Source of the DNA: Brevibacillus laterosporus | GTDB lineage: Bacteria > Bacillota > Bacilli > Brevibacillales > Brevibacillaceae | Length of the DNA: 64,000 nucleotides | Assembly (NCBI RefSeq): GCF_030489605.1 | Contig: NZ_JAUKFY010000009.1 | Location: 1-64,000, forward strand | Direction of reading: 5' to 3' | Shown: piece by piece, positions 17,410-29,074 of the stretch | Layout of the letters: each line of letters opens with the position of its first letter | Position numbering within the stretch: the stretch's first letter is position 1 | The notes under the pieces: generated by a model | Told to the model about the DNA's origin: nothing | Databases searched by the model: none | What the model saw: only the letters and a program-made list of their open reading frames with translations | Position numbers and translations under genes: made by a program

Positions 17410-18669
17410 CTAAATGAGCAGGTTAAACAAAGTAGGATTATGATTGATTTCCATGTAAGGGAAGTTCTTTTGATTCATCCGTTCCATTAATGCCTCATAA
17501 TCATCCTTTTGCTTTAATTCAATGCCCACTAATGCAGGTCCGTTATCCCTATTATTTTTCTTGGTATATTCGAATCTAGTAATATCATCTGTAGGCCCTA
17601 GCACCTCATCAAGAAACTCCCGCAAGGCCCCCGCACGCTGAGGAAAGTTAATGATAAAGTAATGCTTGAGTCCCTCATAGATTAAAGACCGTTCCTTAAT
17701 ATCCTGCATGCGGTCAATATCGTTGTTTCCCCCGCTAACAATACATACCACATTTTTCCCTTTAATTTTATGCCTGTACTCATCCAATGCCGCGATGGTA
17801 AGTGCACCGGCAGGCTCAGCTACAATTGCATTTTGATTATATAAATCAAGAATTGTACTGCATACCTTTCCCTCTGGTACCGTAACAATGTCGTCAAGCA
17901 CCTCTTTACAGAGCTCGTATGAGAGCTGCCCTACCTGCTTAACAGCAGCCCCATCTACAAATGTATCAATCTCTTGCAAAGCGATCACTTGATTTTCTCT
18001 AAAGGATTGCTTCATAGAAGCCGCTCCTTGGGGCTCTACTCCAATGACATCTGTTAGAGGGCTTATCCCCTTGACACAAGTTCCAACACCTGCCGCCAGA
18101 CCCCCTCCTCCAATACCAACAAACAGGTAATCCAACGCTTCTGTCATATCATTTAGGATCTCCATGCCTACCGTGCCTTGACCCGCAATGATTTTTTCAT
18201 GATCAAATGGATGAATGAACGTCATGTCATGTTCCTTGCCGTATTTGATCGCCTCAGAAAAAGAATCATCGAAGGTGTCGCCCACCAATACAATCTCAAC
18301 TTGGTCACCGCCGAATAACTTCACCTGAGACACCTTTTGACGAGGTGTTGTGCTAGGCATAAAAATCGTACCTCGGGCTCCTAAAGCTTTACAGGAATAG
18401 GCAACCCCTTGTGCATGATTGCCTGCGGAAGCACAAACGACACCGCGTTTCATTTGCTCGTCCGATAATGTACGCATGAGATAATAAGCACCGCGCAATT
18501 TAAATGAACGAACAACCTGTAAGTCCTCCCGCTTTAGGAACACATTGCATTGGTATTTATCTGACAAAACTCCGTTGTACTGTAGAGGTGTTTTGACAAT
18601 AACTTCTCGCAATAAATGACTCGCCACCAGAATATCTTCTATGGTTAGTTTGCTGGTTGTTACATTCAT
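17410..18669 (-). CDS. ilvA: threonine ammonia-lyase (threonine dehydratase)
   Basis: PLP enzyme deaminating threonine to 2-oxobutyrate, first step of isoleucine synthesis. At 419 residues it matches the Bacillus IlvA form with a single C-terminal ACT-like regulatory domain (from about residue 335, YFIINFPQRAGALREF). The PLP lysine lies in SFKLRGAYY, and VGIGGGGLAAG is the phosphate-binding loop. AGAGAGGCGGAGAAACTG precedes the ATG. A T-box leader with an Ile specifier lies directly upstream. Confidence 0.95.
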   Translation of the reverse strand: MNVTTSKLTIEDILVASHLLREVIVKTPLQYNGVLSDKYQCNVFLKREDLQVVRSFKLRGAYYLMRTLSDEQMKRGVVCASAGNHAQGVAYSCKALGARGTIFMPSTTPRQKVSQVKLFGGDQVEIVLVGDTFDDSFSEAIKYGKEHDMTFIHPFDHEKIIAGQGTVGMEILNDMTEALDYLFVGIGGGGLAAGVGTCVKGISPLTDVIGVEPQGAASMKQSFRENQVIALQEIDTFVDGAAVKQVGQLSYELCKEVLDDIVTVPEGKVCSTILDLYNQNAIVAEPAGALTIAALDEYRHKIKGKNVVCIVSGGNNDIDRMQDIKERSLIYEGLKHYFIINFPQRAGALREFLDEVLGPTDDITRFEYTKKNNRDNGPALVGIELKQKDDYEALMERMNQKNFPYMEINHNPTLFNLLI

Positions 18670-18702
18670 CAGTTTCTCCGCCTCTCTATATTTTTCAATA
18701 AC

Positions 18703-18753
18703 AAAAAAACTCGCCCAGCATGAAAGAAATTTACTTCCATTGCTTAGGCGAGA
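18703..18753 (-). terminator. T-box-controlled terminator of ilvA leader
   Basis: Minus strand CTCGCC-AGCA pairs with TGCT-GGCGAG, followed by seven Ts, about 35 bases before the ilvA ATG. The mutually exclusive antiterminator would use the T-box core just upstream. Confidence 0.85.
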
Positions 18754-19075
18754 GTCGCGATACCACTGAGCATTCTCCGTTTCTTCACAAAAACGGACTC
18801 CACAAGTCTAATTCCGTCTTCCTTCATGACTCGCAGTAAAGCGATCCATACGTTTAAAGAAGGTTCAAATAGACTTAGTCCGATAACGTGGACAATTCGT
18901 TGCCATGTACTAATGATCATAGAGATTGAGAGTTTTGTGTTTGCTCTGACTCTCCCCCTGCTTCTGCTCTGATCTGTTCCACAACAAAGCTCTGAGGTGA
19001 TTTTCAAGGAAAGTTAGCGACCATCTTCGCAGCACATTGAGACGGCTCTCTGACACTAGAGCTTTCTTTTACTCT
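18703..19075 (-). promoter_or_regulatory. T-box riboswitch, isoleucine specifier (ilvA)
   Basis: The T-box core AGTGGTATCGCGACTC is at about 18756-18768. Stem I closes with GAAAGCTCT / AGAGCTTT (arms near 19056-19066 and 18986-18993) and contains AGAGAGC and GTGCTGCGA. In the specifier loop GAAAATCACCTC, the codon ATC (18999-19001) fits Ile, agreeing with ilvA. About 215 bases separate stem I from the core, longer than usual. Confidence 0.88.
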
Positions 19076-19166
19076 TCCTCTTCACGGCTTCATTTATATT
19101 TTTTCATAACATTCCAATACTTATTGTTCAGAATTATAGTGAGATGTTACAGGCTTGTCAACCTTA

Positions 19167-19214
19167 CAAAAAAAGTGCCGCCCCGGACAAAGGAATTGTC
19201 TCGAGACGACACTT
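19167..19214 (-). terminator. terminator after tcyP
   Basis: Minus strand AAGTGTCG pairs with CGGCACTT (one G-U) around a GC-rich loop, followed by a T run. Confidence 0.7.
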
Positions 19215-19261
19215 GAAAAAGAAACAGAGCGAAAAGGCTGTAAGAAAACAATCCGATGCTC

Positions 19262-20650
19262 TTACGCTTCTACATGTTTTTGCGTTTGATCATTGTAAAT
19301 ATTGGTGTCTAATTCTTTCGTTACACGGCTAGTGATCACACCTGCTACCATACTGCCGCTTACGTTTAGAGCTGTACGTCCCATATCAATTAATGGCTCT
19401 ACAGAGATTAACAAACCAGCTAATGCAATTGGCATGTTCATTGTAGATAGCACCAGAAGAGCAGCAAAAGTGGCTCCACCGCCTACGCCTGCAACTCCAA
19501 AGGAACTAATCGCTACGACAGCAATAAGAGATACGATGAAAGAAGGCGTCAATGGGTCAATCCCAATTGTAGGGGCAATCATCACAGCTAACATGGCTGG
19601 ATAAATACCTGCGCAACCGTTTTGACCAATGGATAAACCAAAAGATCCAGCAAAGTTAGCTATGCCTTCCGGTACTCCCAATTTATCACGTTGCGTTTCT
19701 ACGTTTAAAGGCAATGCTCCTGCACTTGAACGTGAAGTGAATGCAAAAGTTAAAACAGGAAACGTCTTTTTCAAATAAGAAATAGGGTTAAGTCCAGTAA
19801 CAGCAAGCAAAATCAGATGGATAACAAACATAATGATAATCGCGACATAGGAAGCAAGCACAAATTTTCCTAATTTAAGAATGGCTAAGTAATCGCTGGT
19901 AGCCGTTACTTTTGTCATGAGAGCTAGCACCCCATAAGGAGTTAAGCGTAAAATAATGCTTACTACCCGCATAATTATCGTATAAAATGTATCTACAATT
20001 TTGGCAAAGAATGCTGCGTGTTCCGGTTGTTTCCCCTTTACCCCTAAGAATGCAATGCCAAGCAAAGCAGCAAAAATAACAACAGCAATCGTAGAAGTAG
20101 AACGTTGGCCTGTTAGATCAAGAAACGGGTTGGCCGGTAATAATTCCACGATTTTCTGAGGAAGAGATAAATCTTGAATTTGACCAAACGTCTTTTCTAG
20201 TTGAGCAGCTCGATTTGTTTCCTGATCGCCTTGTTGAATTTGAACAGCTTCTAAATGAAAGGCGAGTGTTGTTCCAATCCCAATAGCGGCAGATACCGCA
20301 GTAGTTGCAATTAGGATACCAATAATTAAAGAACTAATTTTTCCGATATTATTCGTTAGCTTAACCTTTGTAAAAGCAGCTAAAATAGATATAAATACCA
20401 GCGGCATTACAATCATCTGCAAAAGCTTAATGTAGCCTTTACCTATAATGTTAAACCATTCTATCGAATCCTTTACAATGTCTGTTTTTGCCCCATAGGC
20501 AAGCTGTAAGCCAACTCCGAAGACAATCCCAACAGCCAGTGCGGTAAACACACGCTTCGAAAAGGAAATATGTTTCTTCTGCATGGTATATAGTCCAAAA
20601 ATAACAAGTAACATGATAGCAATATTAAGTAAAATCCAAACTGTTGACAA
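19262..20650 (-). CDS. tcyP: L-cystine symporter
   Basis: A 462-residue DAACS-family (dicarboxylate/amino acid:cation symporter) protein of the same length and style as Bacillus TcyP, which imports cystine. Membrane segments cover most of the protein. Conserved blocks: MIVMPLVFISI, the serine-rich FTSRSSAGALP re-entrant loop and GQNGCAGIYPAMLAV, and GVAGVGGGATFAALLV near the end. No CymR or S-box motif was recognised upstream. Single gene with its own terminator. Confidence 0.9.
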   Translation of the reverse strand: MSTVWILLNIAIMLLVIFGLYTMQKKHISFSKRVFTALAVGIVFGVGLQLAYGAKTDIVKDSIEWFNIIGKGYIKLLQMIVMPLVFISILAAFTKVKLTNNIGKISSLIIGILIATTAVSAAIGIGTTLAFHLEAVQIQQGDQETNRAAQLEKTFGQIQDLSLPQKIVELLPANPFLDLTGQRSTSTIAVVIFAALLGIAFLGVKGKQPEHAAFFAKIVDTFYTIIMRVVSIILRLTPYGVLALMTKVTATSDYLAILKLGKFVLASYVAIIIMFVIHLILLAVTGLNPISYLKKTFPVLTFAFTSRSSAGALPLNVETQRDKLGVPEGIANFAGSFGLSIGQNGCAGIYPAMLAVMIAPTIGIDPLTPSFIVSLIAVVAISSFGVAGVGGGATFAALLVLSTMNMPIALAGLLISVEPLIDMGRTALNVSGSMVAGVITSRVTKELDTNIYNDQTQKHVEA

Positions 20651-20784
20651 TGGATTCCCTCCGTTCTTTCTGATAAATTCTCATGAAGGTAACTAAAGCA
20701 TATTCAAGTTATAATACATTAATTCCTATATGTAAAGTAGGATTTAAACTTTATCATATTTTTTTTGAAAATGCCACATAAATA

Positions 20785-20823
20785 GGCATGACCCCTATCT
20801 TTACATAAGATAGACACCATGCC
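20785..20823 (-). terminator. terminator after YnfA-like gene
   Basis: GGCATG...TCTATCTT pairs with AAAGATAG...CATGCC; it follows the stop codon directly. Confidence 0.65.
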
Positions 20824-20824
20824 C

Positions 20825-21151
20825 CTATGGTCTAGGCGCCCACAAAATAACACCCACACCAGCTATACAAATCACTGCTCCTAGCCAGTCATACATATCT
20901 GGGGTCTTTTTATCTACCAGCCACCCCCACATGATCGCTAGGATAATAAATACTCCGCCATAAGCTGCATATACTCGTCCAAATGTAGGAAATCTGTGCA
21001 AAGTTGGAATAATCCCATAAACGATAAGAACTATGCTCCCTACAAGACCGTACCAGGCAGGTTTTGCCTCTCGTAACCAAAGCCAAACCAGATAGCCGCC
21101 ACCAATCTTAGCCAGACCGGCTGTGATAAATAAGAGAATTGATGCTAACAA
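20825..21151 (-). CDS. YnfA/UPF0060 family membrane protein
   Basis: A 108-residue protein with four hydrophobic segments. LFITAGLAKIGGGYLVWLWLREAK at the N-terminus and FGRVYAAYGGVFIILAIMWGWLVDKKTPDMYDWLGA near the C-terminus are hallmark UPF0060 blocks. The family resembles small multidrug-resistance/EamA transporters, but no function is established here. GAGGAGG lies before the start. It follows a GNAT gene on the same strand by 28 bases, so the two may be co-transcribed. Confidence 0.9.
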   Translation of the reverse strand: MLASILLFITAGLAKIGGGYLVWLWLREAKPAWYGLVGSIVLIVYGIIPTLHRFPTFGRVYAAYGGVFIILAIMWGWLVDKKTPDMYDWLGAVICIAGVGVILWAPRP

Positions 21152-21179
21152 TGATTTCCTCCTCGCGTGGGAATATCTG

Positions 21180-21680
21180 TTATTTGGTTATGCTGTATAA
21201 TTGTATCGTTTTATTCCATTTACTTATTTCTTTTTCCCATGTCATACCGACATTCTCCGCAACACGTCTGGACGCTACGTTCCTTTTATCAATAAGTGAA
21301 ATCAAACGGTCATGGCCAAGCTTATGGAAACCATATTCTCTACAAGCAATTGCACATTCCGTAGCTAATCCTTGTCCCCAATACTTACGGACAATCAAAT
21401 AACCAATTTCAATTTCTTGTTGAAGATTAATTTCTTGAGGTACCAAGCCGCATTGCCCTATAAATTCCCCATCCTGTTTATTCTCAGCAATCCAAAATCC
21501 TATTCCGAATTTTTCATAATTCCCCTGATTCCACTTGATCCATGCAACCGTTTCTTCTTCATTTTTCGTAGATGGATAGAACTGCATAGCGATAGGGTCA
21601 GTAAATATCCTGCTTAATTTTTCCACATCTGACAACTTCATTTTTCGCAAGATCATTCTGTTTGTTTCTAATTGAAACAC
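21180..21680 (-). CDS. GNAT family N-acetyltransferase (RimJ/RimL-like)
   Basis: A 166-residue acetyl-CoA-dependent acyltransferase. FQLETNRMILRKMKLSDVEKL is the RimJ/L-type start and YWGQGLATEC is the acetyl-CoA pyrophosphate loop; ISLIDKRNVASRRVAENVGM is the C-terminal motif. AGAGGTGACAG precedes the ATG. Acceptor unknown. Confidence 0.88.
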   Translation of the reverse strand: MFQLETNRMILRKMKLSDVEKLSRIFTDPIAMQFYPSTKNEEETVAWIKWNQGNYEKFGIGFWIAENKQDGEFIGQCGLVPQEINLQQEIEIGYLIVRKYWGQGLATECAIACREYGFHKLGHDRLISLIDKRNVASRRVAENVGMTWEKEISKWNKTIQLYSITK

Positions 21681-22178
21681 AGCCTGTCACCTCTTTTCAA
21701 TAGTTTCCATTCCTTATGTAATACGTAGCAAAACCAAGTAAAAGACACCTCTCCAATACTTATATATCTGCTTATTATAATTGGCACTATATTATAATTA
21801 TTCAGGATATTCAACTCTCCCATACAATTATATGTGTAAATAATTATATATTTATTTATACAGATATAGTATAGATAAATTTTAATAAAAATGACATGGT
21901 AAAAGTAACATTTAGTTTATTTATAAACATTAGAGGACTTCTTTAAAATTTGGGATGATATCTATTTCATAAAAGTATTGTTATGTACATACTCTTCTTG
22001 GTTGGCTTTACACGTTGAGAAGCTGTTGGCAGTAAGGTAACAGGAGTAAAATCAAAAGAGGTATATGATATGTGGCCTACATTTATTATTTCCTAATTTT
22101 GGACAAAATAGCAATATGAAATTTACAGAAATTTCATGACTGTTCATTAGGCATTCTCATTAAGGCATTTCTAAAGAA
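21681..22178. other. AT-rich intergenic region, no gene seen
   Basis: About 500 bases with no plausible coding frame. The only structure noticed is a 9-base inverted repeat ATGAAATTT-acag-AAATTTCAT at 22116-22137, without a T tract. Confidence 0.6.
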
Positions 22179-22211
22179 AAAGCTGCTCCCCTATTTCAGA
22201 AGAGCAGCTTT
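22179..22211 (-). terminator. terminator after collagen-like gene
   Basis: AAAGCTGCTC and GAGCAGCTTT form a 10-base perfect stem, followed on the minus strand by TTTCTTT. Confidence 0.85.
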
Positions 22212-22231
22212 ATAACATATTGATCCTGATT

Positions 22232-24256
<2,025 letters not shown>

Positions 24257-24257
24257 T

Positions 24258-24284
24258 TACAGTATTCAAATTTTTAAAAAGGGT
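24258..24284 (-). promoter_or_regulatory. candidate SigK-type promoter of collagen-like gene
   Basis: Minus strand GAC, 16 bases, AATACTGTA, resembling the mother-cell sigma-K pattern (AC ... CATAnnnTA) with one mismatch. Late sporulation expression would fit a spore-surface protein. Weak. Confidence 0.35.
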
Positions 24285-24360
24285 CTTGTGTAAACAAACT
24301 ATTTTTTTAAAAAAATGTGCCTTTTTGTACGTGTAAAGGTACGTTCATACCCTTTAGCCC

Positions 24361-24403
24361 AAAAAAAGAAGCATCCAAATTCATCATTTAGACGCTTTTT
24401 CCC
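24361..24403 (-). terminator. terminator after acetyltransferase gene
   Basis: AAGCGTCTAAAT pairs with ATTTGGATGCTT (two G-U), followed by TTTTTTT on the minus strand. Confidence 0.6.
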
Positions 24404-24463
24404 TTATGTAATTCACTTTGTAGCAAATCGTTATGAGGTAATTTAACCTCTATCCTGTAATTT

Positions 24464-25024
24464 TTAAGGCGCAATTTCTTTTATAATCACTGCTGGGTTT
24501 CCACCTACGACAACGTTATCCGGCACGTTTTTCGTTACGACAGCTCCTGAAGCGACAACTGCATTATTTCCAATCCTGACTCCTGGGTTAATGATAGCAC
24601 CTCCACCAATCCATACATGATTGCCAATGACAACCGGTTTCCCATATTCCAAACCACTTGACCGTTCTAACGGATGCAGAGGATGCATAGCCGTATAAAT
24701 ATGAACACCTGGTCCCAGCATGCAATGCTCGCCTATGCGTATTTCACAAACATCAAGCATGATGCAATCATAGTTGGCAAAGAAATGCTCTCCAAGATGA
24801 ATATTGTATCCATAGTCACATCGAAAGTTAGGCTGTATCACACAATCCTCTCCCTTCGTACCCAATAGCTGGGATAATATGTCCTTTCGTTCTTCCTTTT
24901 CGGTTTCTAACGACTGATTGTACAATCTCGTCAACCTACTAGCTTGTTGACGCTCCTTGCTCAGCTCTATATCGGATGCATCGTATAACTCACCGTTTAT
25001 CATTTTTTGTTTTTCTGTTTTCAT
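24464..25024 (-). CDS. sugar O-acetyltransferase (maltose acetyltransferase-like)
   Basis: A 186-residue left-handed beta-helix acyltransferase with an N-terminal Maa-type cap ([24 protein letters not shown]). Hexapeptide repeats run from about residue 65 to 175, including the catalytic-His region [30 protein letters not shown] and [23 protein letters not shown]. The family transfers acetyl from acetyl-CoA to hexoses such as maltose and glucose. It is related to NodL/LacA; the exact sugar is unknown. GGAGAGTGACGTT precedes the ATG. Confidence 0.92.
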   Translation of the reverse strand: MKTEKQKMINGELYDASDIELSKERQQASRLTRLYNQSLETEKEERKDILSQLLGTKGEDCVIQPNFRCDYGYNIHLGEHFFANYDCIMLDVCEIRIGEHCMLGPGVHIYTAMHPLHPLERSSGLEYGKPVVIGNHVWIGGGAIINPGVRIGNNAVVASGAVVTKNVPDNVVVGGNPAVIIKEIAP

Positions 25025-25120
25025 AACGTCACTCTCCTTATTTCCACATCACTACAATTACAGCCATGTTACCATGAATAAAAAAAATAATGGTATAACG
25101 TTTTAGGACAATAAGGGCCA

Positions 25121-25158
25121 TAAAAAAATCCACCCCTTCAATGTGAGGGATGGATTTA
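25121..25158 (-). terminator. terminator after GH18-like gene
   Basis: AAATCCATCCCT pairs with AGGGGTGGATTT, followed by a T run on the minus strand. Confidence 0.8.
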
Positions 25159-25201
25159 GCAATTACGTATCGATATTTACATTTGATAAAAGGATGTATC
25201 G

Positions 25202-26437
25202 TTACATCGTTACAGCCTTTTTCATTTCTAAATAGGCAGGCTCTCCAATTAGCCCTAATCTCCATAACGATACACCTTTTAAACCATATCGTTTAGCTAG
25301 ACCAATTTTACTGTTAATGGTACCAGCATTTTCACTGCCCATAGAAATACCTAGGATCAGTTTCTCTTTTGGCACTTGCTTTAATGCAAGCTGGATAGCC
25401 TCATTTACTTTGTCCAAATTCTCCGGCTGTCCTTTTTGTCCATAATCATACGCCATGATGATCAAATCATCTGCCATAGCACTTAATTGCGCGTAATCGT
25501 AGCCTTTATAAGAACCGTTTGGCGGATGCAAGATTAGTGTGAGCTTTTTACCTTCCTGATGCAACACAGGAGCCACCTGTCCAACAAATTCAGTGTATAG
25601 ACGTTTCTCAAGCTCGATATCTCCGCTCAAGCCCAATCCTTCAAAATCTAAGGCAACCCCTTCAAACGGCTGATTGCGGACAGTTTGTAAAATTCCATCG
25701 ATCGTTTGTTGACGCAGCTGCGCGGTTTGAAGCATTTTCATTAGCTCACCTTTGCGATCTGAAGCAAAAACCATGAAATATGGCTGTGTTCCGCCTGATT
25801 TTGCCTCACTTACGATCCCCTCTGGCGTTACATCTCCTGCTGATTTAGGCCAATAAAAATCTTTCCCTTGAAGTGTAAACTCACCATTTTCGTTGATTCT
25901 TGCCCAGCCAAAGGCAACTGCATCAAAGGAAGAGATAAGTTGTCGCTCACTAAATGAAGAAATGGCATAGAAAGCCATCGTATATAAATCTTTTGGTGGA
26001 GATTGTAATAATACAGTTTGGTTAGCACCGTCCCAGTTAACAGTAGCCCCAAATTGCTCACTGAAAACCCGCAACGGGATTAATGCGCTCCCCTTGTAAA
26101 GCGTAGGACTTACAGCCAATGTGATTGGTTGATTATTCACATAAGCAGTAGCATTGTTGATTTGTAGGCGAAGCTGTGTTCCAGCAGTGCCATTTGGATT
26201 GGTTGCAATGATCGTCCGTGTTGCATTATCCCATTGCACCTGAATTCCCATCGCCTCTGCAATCGCTCGGAATGGCACTAAAGTCGTTCCTTTTACTACT
26301 TGAGGCTGTACTGGAAAGGTTAGTGGATAACCATCTAGTAAAATTTTTGCATTACCTGCTAGGGATTGGGAGGGCTGTAAACCGAATAGCAACAGCAGTA
26401 ACCCAGATAGCAAGAAAGTCTTTAACCATATTTTCAT
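25202..26437 (-). CDS. secreted stalk-domain plus GH18-like glycosidase
   Basis: A 411-residue exported protein. A signal peptide (about residues 1-27, ending QSLAG) precedes two copper-amine-oxidase-N/stalk repeats (VPFRAIAEAMGIQVQWDNATRTI and IPLRVFSEQFGATVNWDGANQTV, about 30-145). A GH18-like barrel follows, with FEGVALDFEG, whose Glu corresponds to the chitinase acid/base, and LIIMAYDYG. It resembles Bacillus spore or cell-wall hydrolases of the YaaH/YdhD type that cut N-acetylglucosamine polymers; the exact substrate is unknown. Confidence 0.85.
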   Translation of the reverse strand: MKIWLKTFLLSGLLLLLFGLQPSQSLAGNAKILLDGYPLTFPVQPQVVKGTTLVPFRAIAEAMGIQVQWDNATRTIIATNPNGTAGTQLRLQINNATAYVNNQPITLAVSPTLYKGSALIPLRVFSEQFGATVNWDGANQTVLLQSPPKDLYTMAFYAISSFSERQLISSFDAVAFGWARINENGEFTLQGKDFYWPKSAGDVTPEGIVSEAKSGGTQPYFMVFASDRKGELMKMLQTAQLRQQTIDGILQTVRNQPFEGVALDFEGLGLSGDIELEKRLYTEFVGQVAPVLHQEGKKLTLILHPPNGSYKGYDYAQLSAMADDLIIMAYDYGQKGQPENLDKVNEAIQLALKQVPKEKLILGISMGSENAGTINSKIGLAKRYGLKGVSLWRLGLIGEPAYLEMKKAVTM

Positions 26438-27480
26438 CTCTATTTCTCCCTGTCCTTATCCTTTTTTCTTTTGTCTATCTGTTACATCATCATTCGTTCA
26501 TACAAAACTGATACATTCTATCTTCTGAGCCTATACCAAACCAATTTCCTTTTTGCTTAATGTAGCTAGCGTTGCTGCCCTTGCTACACTCCCAAATAAG
26601 GCTCTTGTTTTTGCGTTTAGCAAAACCCCGAATACCGTTACGTTCACGAAAGCCAGCTTTGCATTAAGGTACTATGGTCAAGGTTTCTTTTCAATAGAAA
26701 GGAGTTTTCCTGATACGAATGCTGACATGAATCTGCTCATGATCAGTTGTCATGAACAATGCTCCAGTCAAACCTATCTGTATGAAGGCTTCTTGGGAAT
26801 CTCAGAACAGCTTCAGCTTATTTAACAAGAACCCTTTAGTTTTAGAAGAGCGGAGTCTTGTAGACAATTCGTCATCAATCTTTATGGATAGACACAAGAG
26901 CTTTCTTCTGGTATAGAGCACATAGAGGGAATACCTTCATTAAAAAGATATCTAACTCCTTGTGTTTTATTGCCTCTATACGCAGCTTGATATGATACCG
27001 ATATATTCAATGAACCATGCTTTGGGTTTCGTCTATCGCGAAATTGACTCATGTTTTTGTCCAAACGAAGCTGATTTTGTGTATCCAATCGTTTCACACT
27101 GCTAGCACATTATTAGCTATGCTTACGATTACATAAAATTCACCCATGCCTTCAATCACAAAGTAGGTTGATCTGAATCGTCAATAAAGACAAGATATTT
27201 GGAGGATTACCTGTAATCATAGGTCGATTTCTCCATCGTCCTTATTGGCATATAGTAAATAATATCAAAAAATCATAAATGTTACTCTGTAAAATTACAC
27301 ATATCTAAAATTTTTTTTATTTTTTTAATAGAATTTGCTTTTTGTTTATCAACATGTTACGATTATTCTTGTGTTTTTCATATTTAAGATGATTTTTTAC
27401 CTTCATCCAATCAATTCTTTTTTCCTCGAAATGAATTACTCTCACCTGTTTTTCAAATCTCACGTCCAAAAACTATTTTC
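26438..27480. other. long intergenic region with only degenerate frames
   Basis: About 1 kb without a convincing gene. Open frames near 26553-26825 (+) and 26882-27097 (-) lack ribosome binding sites and recognisable domains; minus-strand frames over 26560-26830 are interrupted by several stops, so this may be decayed coding sequence. No family identified. Confidence 0.5.
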
Positions 27481-27499
27481 CAAAAAGAAGCAATTCATT

Positions 27500-27745
27500 T
27501 TCAGGCAAGCGTTTTGATTTACCCGATTCACACTGGCGCGGTCATCGGAGCCGTAAGGACGGAAGAGAGGTAGGGCTTTCGTTGTTTTGAGGTTCAAAAA
27601 TGCTATATCTATCTTTTTCCAGATAATATGTCGTAAGGGAAAAAGAATTCGAATAAGGTTATAAAACACCGGCATGAAGTCATGTGGGACAGCTACAATA
27701 TGGAAACCATAAAGCCACCTATCATTGGTGGCTTTTTCTTTTTTT
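27500..27745 (+). ncRNA. candidate structured RNA ending in a terminator
   Basis: A locally GC-richer stretch within AT-rich DNA. It holds CCGT-aagg-ACGG near 27551-27562, a longer hairpin CTTTTTCC ... GGGAAAAAG (about 27612-27645), and a strong intrinsic terminator at the end. No open frame with a start signal fits. It lies about 220 bases before glsA. It does not match any riboswitch class I recognise. It could be an sRNA or a leader. Confidence 0.35.
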
Positions 27746-27746
27746 C
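27709..27746 (+). terminator. intrinsic terminator
   Basis: AAAGCCACC, short loop TATCATT, GGTGGCTTT, then TTCTTTTTTT; strong. Confidence 0.85.
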
Positions 27747-27963
27747 CACTATTCTCCCTCTCTTGAAAAAAATAAGCTTTTTTTCTGGAAATATACTTGC
27801 TGTTACACCGCTATGATTTTAAAATAGAGTTCCACGACACATTAAGCTGACGATTTTCACTACCGTTAATATGAATATGGAAATGTGGGTCATACTAACT
27901 GGCAGTGCCCCTGTCTTGGTATGTTATTCAAGTTATTTTTAATATGAAAGGGGAGCATCTGAG

Positions 27964-28959
27964 ATGAGCCCAAGTATCTTGGCACCGTCAGAAACAGAAC
28001 AGCACCAGCAAGTATCTGCTCAATTGTTACATTGGATTGATCAATTTAAAGATGCAGCTTCTCAAGGGAAGTGCGCTGACTATATACCTGCCCTAGGCAA
28101 GATGAATCCTCATCAGCTAGGAGTTACTGTAATAGGTACAGATGGAACGATGATTACCGCTGGCGATTGTGATGCTCCATTCACATTGCAAAGTATTTCT
28201 AAAGTACTCAGCCTAGTCGCGGTATGTATGGAATATGGCATTCCCCATGTTTTGCAGCGAGTTGATGCAGAGCCTACTGGGGATGCTTTTAATTCTATTA
28301 TTCGGTTAGAAATGAGCAAACCGGGTCGTCCCTACAATCCGATGATAAACGCGGGGGCCATTACAGTTTCATCTATGCTCGCTGGTGATTCTGTTGCCCA
28401 AAAAATGGATTCACTCAACAAGCTGTTTATCCAACTTATCGGTACCGCTCCCGTGCTAAATGAAGAGGTATTCGAGTCAGAGTGGAATACTGCCCACCGT
28501 AATCGCGCCTTAGCTTATTATCTGAAGGATATTGGTTTCTTAGATGGAGATGTGGAGAGTGCTCTGGAGGTTTATTTAAAACAGTGCGCCCTTGAGGTAA
28601 CGACCAAGGATACGGCCCTGATCGGCTTAATTCTGGCTCTAGACGGCTACCACCCGATTCGTCAGGAACAAGTAATTCCTAAGGACGTAGCTCGTTTCAC
28701 TAAATCCTTAATGCTGACATGCGGAATGTATAACGCGTCTGGTAAATTCGCTGCCTTTGTTGGCGTTCCAACGAAAAGCGGGGTCTCTGGAGGTATCCTC
28801 TCCGCTGTACCGCCTCGCTATCGCTCCCGTGACTTACCTTTTGCCGATGGTTGCGGAATTGGGATTTTTAGTCCTTCGATTGATGAGGTTGGCAATAGCG
28901 TGGCTGGCTCCCTGTTGCTAAAAGAAATGGCTCAGCAATGGGATTTGAGTATTTTTTAG
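27964..28959 (+). CDS. glsA: glutaminase A
   Basis: Hydrolyses glutamine to glutamate and ammonia; serine-dependent beta-lactamase-like fold. The catalytic Ser-x-x-Lys is in FTLQSISKVLSL, followed by the conserved GRPYNPMINAGAI block and the C-terminal PTKSGVSGGILSAVPP loop. The protein has 331 residues, slightly longer than the usual 305-330. AAAGGGGAGC precedes the ATG. Single gene with its own terminator. Confidence 0.95.
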   Translation: MSPSILAPSETEQHQQVSAQLLHWIDQFKDAASQGKCADYIPALGKMNPHQLGVTVIGTDGTMITAGDCDAPFTLQSISKVLSLVAVCMEYGIPHVLQRVDAEPTGDAFNSIIRLEMSKPGRPYNPMINAGAITVSSMLAGDSVAQKMDSLNKLFIQLIGTAPVLNEEVFESEWNTAHRNRALAYYLKDIGFLDGDVESALEVYLKQCALEVTTKDTALIGLILALDGYHPIRQEQVIPKDVARFTKSLMLTCGMYNASGKFAAFVGVPTKSGVSGGILSAVPPRYRSRDLPFADGCGIGIFSPSIDEVGNSVAGSLLLKEMAQQWDLSIF

Positions 28960-28979
28960 CTAAAAAGATAAGTACATTA

Positions 28980-29010
28980 GGCTCCGGTAGATACGATCGG
29001 AGTCTTTTTT
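28980..29010 (+). terminator. terminator after glsA
   Basis: CTCCG/CGGAG-based stem (GGCTCCG ... CGGAGTC) followed by TTTTTT. Confidence 0.75.
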
Positions 29011-29074
29011 ATTATGTCTTCATCCATCTATATACATATAATGGTATTATGTAAAATAAAAAGGTGGCAAAGTT

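Noticed and set aside
18744-19007. 87-codon minus-strand frame upstream of ilvA
   Set aside because: It lies inside the T-box leader and covers the specifier and T-box core; no ribosome binding site.
26553-27097. Possible small genes or transposase relics
   Set aside because: No ribosome binding sites, no recognisable motif; complementary frames are interrupted by stops.
27500-27700. Match to known riboswitch classes (c-di-GMP, cobalamin, SAM, ZTP, guanidine)
   Set aside because: I compared by eye with the consensus cores and found no convincing match; kept only as a generic structured-RNA candidate.
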